Assembly: GCA_032358255.1 (NCBI GenBank)
Contig: JAULBX010028094.1
Coordinates: 1-31,590 of the forward strand
Origin: Heterotrichella gracilis
Lineage: Eukaryota > Sar > Xanthophyceae > Tribonematales > Xanthonemataceae
Direction of reading: 5' to 3'
Length of the DNA stretch: 31,590 nucleotides
The position numbers and the translations under genes are program-made. Positions 10,071 through 21,608 of the stretch are shown piece after piece. Below the pieces are notes generated by a model. That model did not search any database. It was given only the letters and a program-made list of their open reading frames with translations, and was not told the origin of the DNA. Within the stretch, counting starts at the first letter, position 1; the number at the start of each line of letters is the position of its first letter.

Positions 10071-10657
10071 CACCTGTCTGCCAGGGCCCATTATCGGTCC
10101 TTACCTTTTCTGGGCGATTACGTCGGCGATGCTTTTCGTTTAGCTTGCATACACAGGACAAAGGTTGGCTTTAAGTCACCAGGTGAATTAGAATAGGCGC
10201 GAGCCCCTCCAGACACTCTATACCCTCCTTGTGACTAGGAATAAACAGCACGGTACACACGTTGTCCTACCCTCTTCCGGGATAGCGTCTGGCGTAACTG
10301 CCGTGTGTCACCAGACCCAAATCAAGAATATACCACGCAGAATACACATACGGTGCAGCACTGTCTGACAATAGAATAGCGCTTCGAAGGTTCGGAACCA
10401 ACAGTTGCACCCACATGCATGCATGCAAGTGGCCCCGCCACCCCTACCACTGCCCTAACTGTATCGAGCCGAGGAGGACTCCACAACAAACGTGCATTTG
10501 ACAACGGTCAAAACATGGGCGTGGGATAAGGCTGCTTGTCGGGCTGTTGTTTGCAGCCTTGCAGCTGACAGGCTACAGTGGTTGGTCAGATCACACTGCC
10601 AGCGCTGTCGTCTCTCACGAGCTGCAGGCAGGTACGCTGCCCCCACCCCCAGGCATC

Positions 10658-10708
10658 ATGGCTACTTTCACCTGCACGGCACCGGCGCCGACTCGCCTCT
10701 CTGCCTAG
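10658..10708 (+). other. Short upstream ORF before the plastid protein start
   Basis: Sixteen codons from ATG to TAG, in the same frame as, and ending 30 nt before, the proposed start at 10739. Its stop lies in a pyrimidine-rich acceptor-like site (CTCTCTGCCTAG), so the region may instead be a leader intron. Either way, it makes the true start codon uncertain. Confidence 0.35.
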
Positions 10709-10738
10709 GCACAGCATTTGGGCCAGCAATACAGCAGC

Positions 10739-13273
10739 ATGAAGCCTGTGCCATTGCATGCTGCGCCACCACGCATGCACAGTGCCCTGCAGGCAACCAG
10801 GCGCAAGCCACCCAACAGCCCCACCTTGTGCGCCTGCCACCTGGATTCCCCAACCAGCAAAGGTGTGTACACACACGTGTATTTGCAACGTTGAGCTCCT
10901 ACCTGAGCTCCAGTTTGTTGACACTGTCCCATGTGGGCACCATTCGTGCAGGCTTGTTAGCTCATGCCCATCCACAGGCTTCACCAGCTGCCACCAAAGA
11001 CTCTGACGCGGCGCCTTCCAAGGTACCTCTGACCTTGCACTGCACCCACTCCCTCCCACCATGTTGGGTACATGTAAACCCTAGGGTAGCCCTTTCTCAG
11101 TCACTCGTTTGCATTGCACCCCTCCCTCGTTTCCTCTCCTCAATTCTGCTGGGCTGCAAGCAGCTGCACTGTCCATTGCACATCCACAGGCCACACCGAG
11201 GTGTATACAGACAGCCAATACCCTTTCTGGGTAGTGGTACAGGCCACGCCCACACACACTTCCAGATATTCCAGAGCCCTGTCAGCGTGAGGCATATCAT
11301 GCCTATATGAGTGCTACTTAGAGAGGTGCTACCTATAAAGGTGCTCAAAAGTCTCCCAAAGCCCTAAACCTCTAAAGAAATGATACCACCCTAAAAACTC
11401 GCACATTGCCACAGGCTTCCTTGCAGGTGCCTCGGCAGCACTGGGCAGCGCGCTGCGCAGCACTGGCCTGCCTTGTGGCCATGCCCCTGGCCCTAGCCCT
11501 GGTGGGGCCGGGCCGGGCAGCGGCGGCGGCGGCGGCGCGGGGGGTGCCGCACATGGGGGCCGTCACCTCCACAGCCGGCCCCTCGAGCCCTGCTGGCAGT
11601 GGGAATGGGCTGGGTGAGTGTTGAGCAGGATGAGGTGAATTAGCCATCCTGATTGGCGAACCTTCTGGCGATATCCAGGGCTTGAAGTGGTGGCTGCAGC
11701 CTACTTGCACATGGCAGCGCATAGCAAGAATACCCTGCAGCACAGTGCCTGCAAGTTGAAGCAAAAATGTGAAACTTTAGTAAAGTGTTCCAGTCTGCCA
11801 CCGTGATGCTGTACAATTTCAATCCATAAATCATAGTATCTAGATCATAAGCCGATGATGGCTGGGGATGCCTTTCTGTTGTTTGTTTGCACATTTATCA
11901 TGATTTCATAATACATACTCTGGCAAGCAAGCATTGGAGCTTGGGCATCCCCAAATTTTAATAGTCTAAACCTTGAACAGTTCTGACCCCCACCTGTGTT
12001 GTGCTACCTGCAGCGGCAGAGCCAGCGCGGGAGGATCTGACCCTGCACATCAAGCTGCACCCCACCAATGTGGTCGCTGAGATCGCCGAGTACCGTGCCA
12101 TTGAGGAGGAGGGTACCGCTGGGCCAAAATCGCGGATTTACAAGGTGCGCTGCGATTGCTGGGCATTGCAGCAAGGTGGTTGGGTGGCATGCTGCTAGGT
12201 CTGCATAGTGGGCTGACAAGTGTGTGATCTTTTAGTGAGGGAAGCATTATTGGAGATTTATTACACGGTTTTAGATGTGGTGCCAATGGTGGCCGATTGG
12301 ATACAGTGGCTGCTGCAGGAAAAGCAGAGTGGGCAGTAGTTGGGAAATTGCAAATGAACCGAAATGCTTAAGCGTATTCACTGTGACTGCATGCCTATGA
12401 TGATCTAAGTGTTGCTTCTGATGATGCTGGCTGTAATGACCCTGGTCAGTTTGGCCTTTTGGAACGTGGGCTGATTGTTTTGCAAATGGGATGAAACCTG
12501 ACCAGTGATTGTCATGGACATTCGAGGGGCTGGGTAGTAGCTAAGGGAAGGCAGCGCCAAGCCACACTCCGCCCACCACCTCCGCCGCCACTGCATCGCC
12601 CACCACCATCAGCCTGTGAGTCTGCTGTGCATGCAATGACCAGTGGTGCCCATGCGACTGTGCGGTTCCGCTCTTGCTGCATCTCTGTTGCGTGCCTATG
12701 CCCATTGCTGTCCATATGCGGGACAACCCCGGCAGTCTTTAGAGGCCCATTTTGCTGCAGCCTCTCTATACAACGCACTGCAAGCCTGCCGCTGTGCCAC
12801 CGGGTATGGCGCCTTGGTATATGAACACGCAAATGTTGTATGATCTATATGACCTCCTAGGATTTTTTTTTGACTTTTATATCAAAACAAATTCTTGTCT
12901 ATTTCAGGGTGCTGCAGCAGATGCCACCAGGAAGCGCAAGGCTGTGAAGAAGCTCAGAGGTATAGCATTCAAGACATTGTTCTGGGGTTGTTTGGCCTTG
13001 TGGCGGGCATATTAAGGCAAGTGTTGGCTAAAGAGCGCGCCATCCGAGAAGGTGTATGCGGAAAAGGATCTCTGGATGACGGCATATTTCATGGTAATCG
13101 TTGTCAACTTCCAAGGCGTGGTTGAGGCCTTGAAAAAGGCCGTGCTGGCCTATGGGTTTGGGCGTGGTGCAGCTGATTGCCTCATGTTGGCTTGCCAGGT
13201 TGTGGCAATACTCAGTGTGATTGGTGTCAACGCCTGGCGTGCCAATGCCCGCAAATCGTCATCTGGGGGTTGA
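10739..13273 (+). CDS. Unrecognised, probably plastid-targeted membrane protein
   Basis: Proposed exons: 10739-10862, 10952-11022, 11427-11613 (or from 11415), 12014-12144, 12908-12959 and 13017-13273, giving about 273 aa (277 with the longer exon 3). The N-terminus is rich in Ala, Pro, Arg and Ser (MKPVPLHAAPPRMHSALQ, then ATRRK), like a chloroplast transit peptide. Next come a hydrophobic stretch (CAALACLVAMPLALALVG) followed by an Ala run, which could be a thylakoid-transfer or membrane segment; a soluble part with AEIAEYRAIEEEG; a basic stretch (RKRKAVKKLR); and a C-terminal hydrophobic region (MTAYFMVIVVNFQGVVEAL, then CLMLACQVVAILSVIGV) ending in SSSGG. I recognise no family. The last intron (57 bp, acceptor ATTAAG) is weak. 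Another frame across it (DIVLGLFGLVAGIL, then LAKERAIRE) also looks protein-like, so a different join or a sequence error is possible. Confidence 0.5.
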
Positions 13274-14227
13274 ATTTTTTCAAGGACTGAAGGGGGGGTG
13301 CTGACATTGCCACTGAATGGCCACGTTGCGCCACGTGGAGCATGTTTGCAAGGCGCTTGTGCTGGCAGCTGCCGCCACACCTCTCGGCGGGTGAGCATCC
13401 CCTTGTAGGGGTTGCGGTGCACTGGATGAGGGATATGACATGCAGCTGCAGTTTGTGAGTGACTGCAGCCATGATGATGCGGTTGGATGTGGTTGCGATT
13501 TGCTTCTCGCTCTCAATTGGACAGTGCTACTAATGCTGTCAGGCTAGCACAGACGGGTTTTGTGTGCGTGCACCAACTTTTTCTGTAGGTAGACGCAGTC
13601 AACACACCCTGCTGGGATTGCATGCATTGGCATGTATGCCCATGCGCAGCAGCACCTGGGTTTACTTGAGTGACTCAGCCCTTTTTTCGGGTTTAATTGC
13701 CACAGTGGCCAGTATAGCAACGGTCCATATGGCGTAGGCAATGCAAAATAACTTTCTCTGCTGGTTGTGGACTGAATTTAGTATCTTGATGGTCAGGAAC
13801 CCACAGTCTGTGCAAGCAAGTAGCCTTTGTAACTTGCACAGGCTTTCGAGTCAAGCTTGTGCGCTGAGCCCTGGGCTAGGGTATGACGATACCCTAAGGA
13901 AGGAGCCGTAGGAAAGTGCAGCGGAGGAAAACGCATGACGTGTGTTTCCCGCGCTTTTCTGTGCTGACTGTGCCTCCCCGGCCGCACGTTCAAAGCCCGT
14001 CCGAGTAGGACGAGGGACGCGAGCGGCCCCAAGTTGCGGCAGCAGCTTCAAAGCAGCACTGATCCGCTTCCCAACAGCTAATTCGCCTCTGCACTCGAGA
14101 CATTCTTCGTGATCTGGGCATAGGATCCTACCTCCTTGAATGCTGGGTGTGCCATCGGGCTTGCGGTACATTCAATTGCGCAGAAAGTCTCTTCCTGTTC
14201 CTGTGGATGCGTCCAGTATGTGAACCA
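13274..14227. other. Intergenic region: 3' UTR of the plastid protein and PLIP promoter
   Basis: No supported gene. A TGTAA poly(A)-type signal lies at 13828-13832, about 555 nt after the upstream stop. A perfect 8-bp inverted repeat, TAGGGTAT/ATACCCTA with a GACG loop, is at 13877-13896. Earlier in-frame ATGs of the lipase ORF are at 14147 and 14207. Confidence 0.55.
13828..13832 (+). terminator. Candidate TGTAA poly(A) signal
   Basis: TGTAA is the usual green-algal polyadenylation signal. It lies on the sense strand downstream of the unknown plastid protein gene, giving a 3' UTR of about 570 nt. Confidence 0.45.
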
Positions 14228-17200
14228 ATGGGGTTGACAGCGAACCTCCACAGCACTTCCTCCTTTCCTGTACGCCTGCACCGCAACAATGTACGATCTT
14301 TTGACTCACTGAGGGTCCGCCACCCGAGGCTCCATGCTGTGTGCGTTTTATCGCCCGTCAAGAAGCCCAGCAGGAATGCCGGGGCTCCCAGCGCTGGGCG
14401 CTCCTCGTTGGAGGAGCAGCGGGAGAACGGGGTGTTGTCAGCGGGGAAGAACCTGGCAGGGACGTTTTCTTCCATGTTTTTCAAGGAAAAGATGGCGGAG
14501 GCTGCCTCGCCTGAGGAGCTGCTGAAGGAGACTGCTCGCAGGGCGGCACACCAGGTGCGTATTAGAGGATTGCTGTGCGTGCCTGCTTGCCAGTTACATT
14601 CGCACCTTCTACACACCCTTGTTTTGGGCAGTTTTTGCGCGCAATGCAACTGTATTCAGCGGTTGATTTGGTTTTCCAGGCGAACGAGGCGCAGGACAAC
14701 CAGCCCAGTGCAAAGCCTGCAGACATCCGGCCCTACTTGAAGGCAACCGGCATAACAGAAACCAGATACATGCGGATGCTGGCGAGCCTGTGCACGCAGA
14801 CCTACTTCCTGGCGAAACTCACGGTGAGTGGCATTTGGGTTATGCAACTTCGACGAACACGAGGCAGCATGCATCACCGTCAGCACTGGCTGACGTGGCT
14901 CGGAGTGCGGTTGGACTTGCATGTGACTGTTTGGTGTTTCTCCCTGGCAGCGCCGCTCCCTGTACCTGCGCCACCGCCTCTACCTGGTCACCACGTCCCT
15001 GGCCTGCGAGAAGTATGCGTACGAGCCCCAGAAGAGCGCCCAGCAGATCATGTGCGATGGGGATGCCATGGCGGTCGACCTGCAGCAGGTTGCCACAGTC
15101 AGGAAGGAGCTGGTGGAGGGCAAGAATACCCCCTCCCCAGCCCTGCAAGCACTGACAAAAGTGGACAGCAAGGTCAGGAAGCCCCAGTCCCCAGCTGACG
15201 TGGTGGCTGCCAGTCTATCAGCCGCTGCTGCTGCTGCAGCAGGGGCTGCTGTGCCCCTGGCCAACAACATCTCCAGCTTTGCCCTGCGGCGGACGCCCAT
15301 CTCCAGCATGGCTTCCACCCTCCAGAGCGCAGCAGCAGCGGGCCACAGCACAGCCCTGGCCACCATCACCACAGTGGCAGCTGCCATGGACGCCACCTGG
15401 TACAAAAACGACAAGAAGGCGCTGGCCAAGTCCCAGTCCCCCACAGAGTGGTTTGTGTGCGACGACGCCCTCAACATGACGCGCTACTTTGTCATCCAGG
15501 GCTCGGACAATGTGGACCACTGGAAAGTGAACCTGTCGTTCGACCCGGTGACCTTTGAGGACCCTGCCCTGGGTGTCAAGGTAAGCCACCTCTACTCACT
15601 TCCCACCCACAGCACAGTTGCATTGTGGGCCATTCTTACCCACTCCCCACGGCACAGCACATGCGCTGCAACGCCTTGTGCCCACATCGCAAAGTTCATT
15701 GCATTGCATCTAAATTCCCGCATGGCGCAGCATGCCTGGCAATGCCGCTTGAATGATGCAACATTGGATGGTGGCATGTTATTTACTCCTGCATTACATT
15801 GTGCTGTAGGTTCACCGAGGGGTGTATGAGGCAGCGCAGATGCTGTACGACCGCTTCCTGCCCATGGTGCAAGAGCACCTGGCCAGCTCACCCTTTGCCA
15901 AGGTGGCCTTCACGGTAAGCCACAGTCCTGCTCCACATTGTGCAGGCACTGTTGCACATTATCTGTGAGCATCAGTTGCATCAAATTTTGGCATTCGTTG
16001 CACTGCGGCATGTCCAGGTTTGCCTGGGAATGGTGTACACTGTGTTATACTTGTGCAGTGGTCCGGGCCACCCAATTCCCAGGTGATCGGGCAAATTTGC
16101 CTGACTCATGCCTTCAACCCCACCCTTTTCTGACCCCGCTTGCGACCCGCAGGGCCACTCGCTGGGCGGCAGCCTGGGCACGCTGCTGATGCTGATGTAC
16201 CTGCACCGCGGCGTGCTCACGCCCATGTCCATCTCCCCCGTCTACACCTTTGGCTCGCCCGCCATCTTCTGCGAGGGATCCGCCTGCGCCATGTGCAGCT
16301 GCGCAGACTGCTCGGAGCGGGGCGCCGCGGCCCGGGGCAAGAAGCAGCAGCCGCCCTCGCTGCTGGCCAAGCTGGGGCTGGGCGAGAACGTGATCCGCAA
16401 CGTGATCATGCACAAGGACATCGTGCCGCGCGCCTTTGCCTGCGACTACACGCTGGTGGCGGACTGGCTCAAGCGGGTGGGCGAGTCGTTCAAGGACCAC
16501 GGCTGCCTGCAGGTGAGCATTTTTTCTATGCTGGCGTTTAATTGAGAAACACAGGTGGACTAGCAGTCAGCGTTGCACAAGCCTTGCCCATCACTGCTGA
16601 TCTGATATGTCTTGGCTCTGGCTATGCCGCACTTGTGATGAGTTGCATACAGTCCCAAGACAGTCAGGGCAAACCCAGGCTTGCGCATGCATCTCCAAGC
16701 AGTGGGTAACCTGCAGCAATCAATTCCTCTTGCTAATGTTGCGCGATCTGAGCTGTTGCTCCGCTGCCTGCAGGGGACCTGTGGCTCCAGCAAGGTGGTG
16801 CTCTACTTCTTCATCGGCAAGCTCCTGGTGCTGCAGCCGGACGAGGAGCTGGCCTTTGTGAACAACGAGGGCTACCTGCCACTTCTGCCGGCCAATCCTG
16901 GCCTCTGGATGCTTCGCGAGCCCACCATGCTCAGCAAGTTTGCCGTGCAGAGCCGGGAGCGCAGGAGCAGCCAGCTCAAGTCGTCGCAGCAGGTAGGCAG
17001 ACCAAACAAAAAGCCTTGAGAAAAGTTGAAGGTGTGATGATGAGGAATTTAACAGCCATAAATTTATTCAGTTTTTAACTATCCAAACTTAGTTAAGTAA
17101 GTAAGTAAGTAAGTAAGTAAGTATTTGCTTTCCAGCTTCGAAGCCAGGTTAGCATGTCTGGGTATGCCTCACCCCAGTCCTAGAGCCAAGGCTTAACTGA

Positions 17201-17886
17201 CACTCTTTCAAGTGTGGCAGATGGTGGCCAACCAGTCGTGCCGCTTACCGCACTTTCGTGCTAGTTAAGTAAGAAGTGTGTTTTACTTTATTTTTTTAGC
17301 ACAGTGGGTACAAATTATTATTTTGGCAGCTCGCCCGTGAGCTGGCTTGTTGATTACCATAGTAGAATTAGCTAGCAGGAATTGCCCTTGTATCCTGTCC
17401 TCCATGTCCCTTAACAATTTTACTAATTTTCCTGGTGAATTCAATTTCATTAATTTCCCTGGTGAAACTCCCCATTGTCTCTCCATTCCCCCCACTAAAT
17501 CTCCCCACCATCTCGCCTTCCAGGCAGCGGACCCGCTTGAGGAGGCCTCCACCTTTGGCATGCCCGAGGAGAAGTACGGCCCAGCCGCCCCCAGCCTGAA
17601 GGAGGCTGTGATGGAGCTCATGGACAACCCGCACCCACTGGACATCCTGGGTGACCCAGGCGCATATGGCACGGACGGCAGCATCTCCAGGTACCACAAC
17701 CCTCACCACTACACCATGGCGCTGGGCGCCGTCATCCGCACACGCAGCAAGTCGTGGCGCAAGCTGATGCCAGGGTACCGGGGGCCGCTGCAGCTGAGTG
17801 CCTCGCTTACGGCGGGCCTGGGCAAGCTGGCAGAGGGGATGCCTGATGCGGGGCAGGATGGGGCGCAGCAGCAAAGCATTGCATAA
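14228..17886 (+). CDS. Plastid-lipase (PLIP)-type class-3 triacylglycerol lipase
   Basis: Seven exons with all introns in phase 0: 14228-14554, 14680-14823, 14951-15580, 15810-15914, 16153-16512, 16774-16992 and 17524-17886; about 715 aa. The N-terminus from ATG 14228 ([20 protein letters not shown]) looks like a transit peptide; in-frame ATGs at 14207 and 14147 are alternatives. Family blocks are [41 protein letters not shown], the nucleophile elbow GHSLGG (Ser405, split exactly at an intron), [21 protein letters not shown] (Asp491, likely triad acid), [10 protein letters not shown] and [15 protein letters not shown], with a His pair in YHNPHHY that may supply the triad base. Arabidopsis PLIP1 hydrolyses the acyl groups of chloroplast lipids and feeds fatty acids to oil; the same role is inferred here. 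A Cys-rich insert (residues 442-455) lies between FGSP and the acid residue. A long Ala/Ser-rich linker precedes the catalytic domain. Confidence 0.92.
17094..17123 (+). repeat. TAAG microsatellite in PLIP intron 6
   Basis: About seven and a half TAAG units on the sense strand, 100 nt after the exon 6 donor. Each unit junction reads GTAAGT, the consensus 5' splice site, whereas the real donor at 16993 is GTAGGC. A smaller TTAAGTAAG copy is near 17266. Confidence 0.9.
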
Positions 17887-19800
17887 ACGCCGGTTTCAGC
17901 GAATTTATCACAGAGTACGTAGCGCCCACATCAGATGGGCGCTCGCAGTGATGGCACAGCACTTTGCAATTCCTATTAATTTGAAAGTTTCTTAGAGGCA
18001 GATGTACATGTATATGGCACAGCCATGGTACTAGTGTTAGGCGCGTTTGCCAATTCATCGCAGTTCATGGATGGCAACTAGTTGGCATGTAGCGCATAGC
18101 GGTAGGCCGGTAGCGGCATTGCAGCATTACTGGAAATTTCATTTGCCTCACATGGGAACGGGAAACCAATCCTCATCATAAGACAATTCGTGCATGCGCT
18201 GTATTATTCCTGTACCATAGCTGAGCAGCACATTCACGGGTTGTGAATGAACATGTTCTTTTTTGCAGAAGGATTGATAGGTGCACGTATGTGGTTGGCC
18301 ACTTCAGTATTCAGCCGAGTTCACATGTTTGACACACTAGAGGGAACATATGTACAGCCATTCTTTGATTTCCACACGACCATCAAGGTGGATCTGCATA
18401 TGTTTTGTACTAAAAACATACTTGCTAGATGAGGGAATTCAGACAATGATTACATCATAATGATAGCATAGGACTGGGTTTGGTTGGTTTAGCATACACT
18501 TTGATAACATCGATTTCATTCATTCATCGTAGCTTGTGCTATTCCATGGACAGAAGAACTTAGGGTATATCATGTGCGTTTCTAGTTTGAGACTTTTTGA
18601 AAGTTTGCATTCCACATTGAATTACTTGCAAGTTTGGGTAGTACGAGGCTATGACAGGGTTGCTTGCCCAATTAGAGTTCATCGAGGAAATCCACAATTC
18701 CCCATGTGAACTTTATCTTGCCATTTGGCTTTTTACATTCTCCTCGATTAGCATGCAATGCACCATATTTGAGGGTATTAATGTCCAATAGTCAATGGCA
18801 TGATGAAGTTCACAATGGGAAATATTGGAGTAGCGAGCGCATGCTCAAAACCTTAGACGTCCAGGGTTCAGCTAGAAGGACTTTCAAAGCGATATCATAT
18901 GTAGCATGCGTGCACATGATGCATTCAAGTCTCCTGATTCTTAAGCAGGCCGCTTAAGGCCATAATTTATTTGCAGCTCTGTAACTGTACTACGATCATT
19001 CTAACTCCGCCTCTGCGTGTGCCCTTTCCTTCTTTCTTGTATTATCCACGTGTGCACAATACATACATACATATAGCTATAGCTTGGAGCCGGTCATCAG
19101 TGTGCCGGCACGCATGTGACATGCATGCAGACGGTCTGCAGATTGATCACATCACCCACACCAAACGGTGTGGGCAGCTAATATTATTATGCCAGTGCCA
19201 CTTTGGAATGCTTCGCCATATGAACTTGCAAGTGAAACAGCTGCTGCAGACCTTCGCTATTATTAGGAGGCAATCGGCCGCACGTGCAAATTGTACAAAT
19301 TGCGGATTGTTTCAGACAGCGCTGACAGTTTGGCACGGTGCCATCAGTCATGACTAAATTACCTTGTACGGCGTTTGTTGGAAAATTGTTTGTTATAAGT
19401 GCAACAACAATCACTGGGGCCCTGGCAGGGCAGTGCCACACTGGCCTGAGACCTTCCAATATACATCATAATCGTACAAGTTCACGAACGTTCGCGTAAA
19501 ATCTGCATAATTATTCATGCCAATGGGAACGCTGCAGCCACTGTGACACAAGAATGCTGCTGACCAGCCGCTGGCAGCTGCTGCCGCTGGACCGGCCAAG
19601 GCCCTCTCAAAGTTGGCCGGGCCAAATAAAGAGCTGTACAGTCCGCTGGCGCTCAGACCCTATCACATGCACTCGAGTGGTATGGCATCATACAGTTTGA
19701 TTGTGCTGCAGGCTGGAGGCAAGACCAGCACACTTGCATCCACAGCTGAACTGTGCATATAATCACCGGATGGCCACGCCATGTGTGCAAGGCACCACGG
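17887..19800. other. 1.9 kb AT-richer region between convergent PLIP and kinase genes
   Basis: This should hold the 3' UTRs of both genes. Small ORFs at 18247-18432 and 18706-18957 lack recognisable features or intron context and are not called. Visible structure includes TTCAC/GTGAA around a GGGTT loop (18233-18247), a TGTAA at 18980-18984 on the plus strand, and a perfect hairpin at 19155-19174. Confidence 0.55.
19155..19174. repeat. Perfect 8-bp hairpin with AAAC loop
   Basis: CCCACACC, AAAC, GGTGTGGG, followed by AT-rich sequence. It lies between two convergent genes and resembles a stem-loop 3' end signal, but no associated transcript is identified. Confidence 0.65.
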
Positions 19801-21608
19801 TCACGGTGAAGGACATGGCGTGTCGCAGCCAGTGCACGCGCTCTTGACCACCGCCCTGAACAGCTCCTCGATCTCCCTCTCGCTCTGCGGCATCTCGAAG
19901 GATACCTCCATCAGCCGCTTATTGTACCCCACCACCACCTTGGGCAGGCTGCGCTTGTACCACGGGTGCGCCATGATCTTCTCAGTGGTCAGGCGCTGCT
20001 CTGGGCTGGGCTGGAACACGCCCAACAGCAGGTCGCGGCACAGCGATGATACCCCATATGACGAGGGGTCCTCGTAGGTGCCTTTCAACAGCTTCTTCAG
20101 CCTGCAGCAATGGTGTGCCACCCTCATTCTGCTGCTTGCATGCCATGGGGTTACTGCTGCAGCTCCACGTGCCATGCGTGCGCTCACAAGCCATGCACAA
20201 GGCTTGCAACCTTCCGCCTCGCTCACAGCGACGTATTTATGATAGTGCATCATGGTACGTGCAGTGCCAAGACTGGCTGGGTGCAAGGCAGATGGGGCAG
20301 ACTGATAATCTGGCTGTTTTTGCTAGCAGGGAATGAAATTTAGAGTAACAAACTGGTGTAAGAATAATGTTGAAAGTGTAATGAGTTGCCGGCCTGCGCG
20401 TGGCAATGTATGCCCCTTACCTGCTGCGATCCAAGCGCTCCACAGGCGAGGTGAATGGGAATTTGCCTGTCAGCATCACATACAGGATGACGCCTGCGCT
20501 CCACACATCCCTTGCCTGGCTGGACAGGGAGGGATCGGTCAGGACCTCAGGTGCCACATACTCTGGGGTTCCCACCAGGGTCTGCAGCTTGTTGCCCTTC
20601 TCCACTGCCATCTCCTCTCGCTTGCTGGTACCAAACTCTCTGATTTGCAACAGAGGCTTCTTCCCTGCGGTGGGCAATACAGAACAACGCTTGGTACTGC
20701 AGAAAGCAAAGAGCAGCCTACCCCTATGACTCTGCCAACCTGGGTATTTACCTGGTCCAGCTGGGTCCACCATAATGTTCTCCATCTTCAAATCACGGCA
20801 AAGGATTCCCTGCACAACAAGCACAATCAAAAGGTTGGCAGTGATGGTAGCTCCTTGCCCGTCCACATCACAAATAGTCCATTTCACAGCATAGCACATT
20901 GCTATGTGTACCTTTTTGTGGCAGAAGTCCAGTCCAAAAATGAGTTGCTGCCAGAGGGCTCGTGCGTCATCTACAAGCAGAACAGCTTGTTACTGTGGGC
21001 ACACTGACAACTTGACATGCTGTGTTACTCGTGCTACTTGCATGAAAAACATGGACCAACATTCCACATGGTGCACGTTGAAGTCTACCCCAACATCCAG
21101 TCCATGGACTCCAGCCAGTCTTGCACTACCACATGGGCAGTGGTGAACACAAGGGTCTGGAGACAGTAGCAAAACCCGGATCCTCATGCGTACCTTCAGG
21201 CACCTTTCCTCGCTGTGCAACATACTCTGCCAAGGTGGTTGCTGACTTGGATGTGCGCTCCATGACGATTGCCAGCTCAAGCTTGTCTGTCAGGTACACT
21301 TCCCTGAACTGCACTATTTGCGGGTGGGAGTAGCACAGACGGTGATTGGTTATTTCGTTCAGCAGCTGCTTGTTTGGAAGCCCGTCGTGTACCACCTCGT
21401 GCCCTGGCACCAGCCACACCGTCACAGACAAACCGCCACTCTCAACATCGGATGCCAGGTGCATGGTCCCTAGGGAGGCTGGCCCCAAGGGCTCCTGAAG
21501 CACATACCGCCGCTGCCCAGTTATGGGTACACTCTCCTTCTGCGGGCTGCCCTCGCTGGTTTCGGTCTTGTACTCCTCGGTGTCGAGGCTCGAAGCACAA
21601 GCACCCAT
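19801..21608 (-). CDS. SnRK2-family protein kinase homologue, probable pseudokinase
   Basis: Five exons: 21608-21194, 20970-20912, 20809-20752, 20664-20421 and 20101-19801; 358 aa, the usual SnRK2 length. The order follows SnRK2: [96 protein letters not shown], and a C-terminal helix ([12 protein letters not shown]) like the SnRK2 box. Key residues differ. The glycine loop reads GPASLG. The VAVK lysine position is Trp (VTVW, residue 65). HRD is CRD (162-164, Asp kept). DFG is EFG (187-189). The helix-C Glu, the catalytic-loop Asn169 and APE are kept. ATP binding and phosphotransfer are therefore probably lost or atypical, and a regulatory scaffold role is inferred. The start MGACASS fits N-myristoylation at Gly2 with palmitoylatable Cys4, which would place it at a membrane; canonical SnRK2s lack this. 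The frame is open across all exons, so this is not a broken pseudogene. Confidence 0.9.

Larger units (their letters stand above)
8643..10657. other. 2 kb without a recognised gene (Zuotin 3' UTR and intergenic)
   Basis: No ORF here shows recognisable protein features. The stretch holds the 3' end of the Zuotin transcript, a cluster of inverted repeats (9119-9219), a short tandem repeat with an adjacent hairpin (9987-10070) and a CATGCATGCATGCAAG motif (about 10413-10429). No TGTAA poly(A) signal was found in the first several hundred bases after the Zuotin stop. Confidence 0.6.

Noticed and set aside
10200..10450. Possible tRNA, snRNA or snoRNA gene in the gap before the plastid protein
   Set aside because: No tRNA B-box-like sequence, no box C/D pair and no U-snRNA start sequence could be matched; the only firm structure is the hairpin just upstream.
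14128..14649. 173-codon open frame on the minus strand
   Set aside because: Shadow of lipase exon 1, whose plus-strand frame gives a transit peptide and joins cleanly to PLIP.
18706..18957. 83-codon ORF in the AT-rich gap
   Set aside because: It starts with ATG but shows no domain, signal or intron context. It is about the length expected by chance in AT-richer DNA.
20333..21007. 224-codon open frame on the plus strand
   Set aside because: It is antisense to kinase exons 2 to 4, which carry clear kinase motifs.
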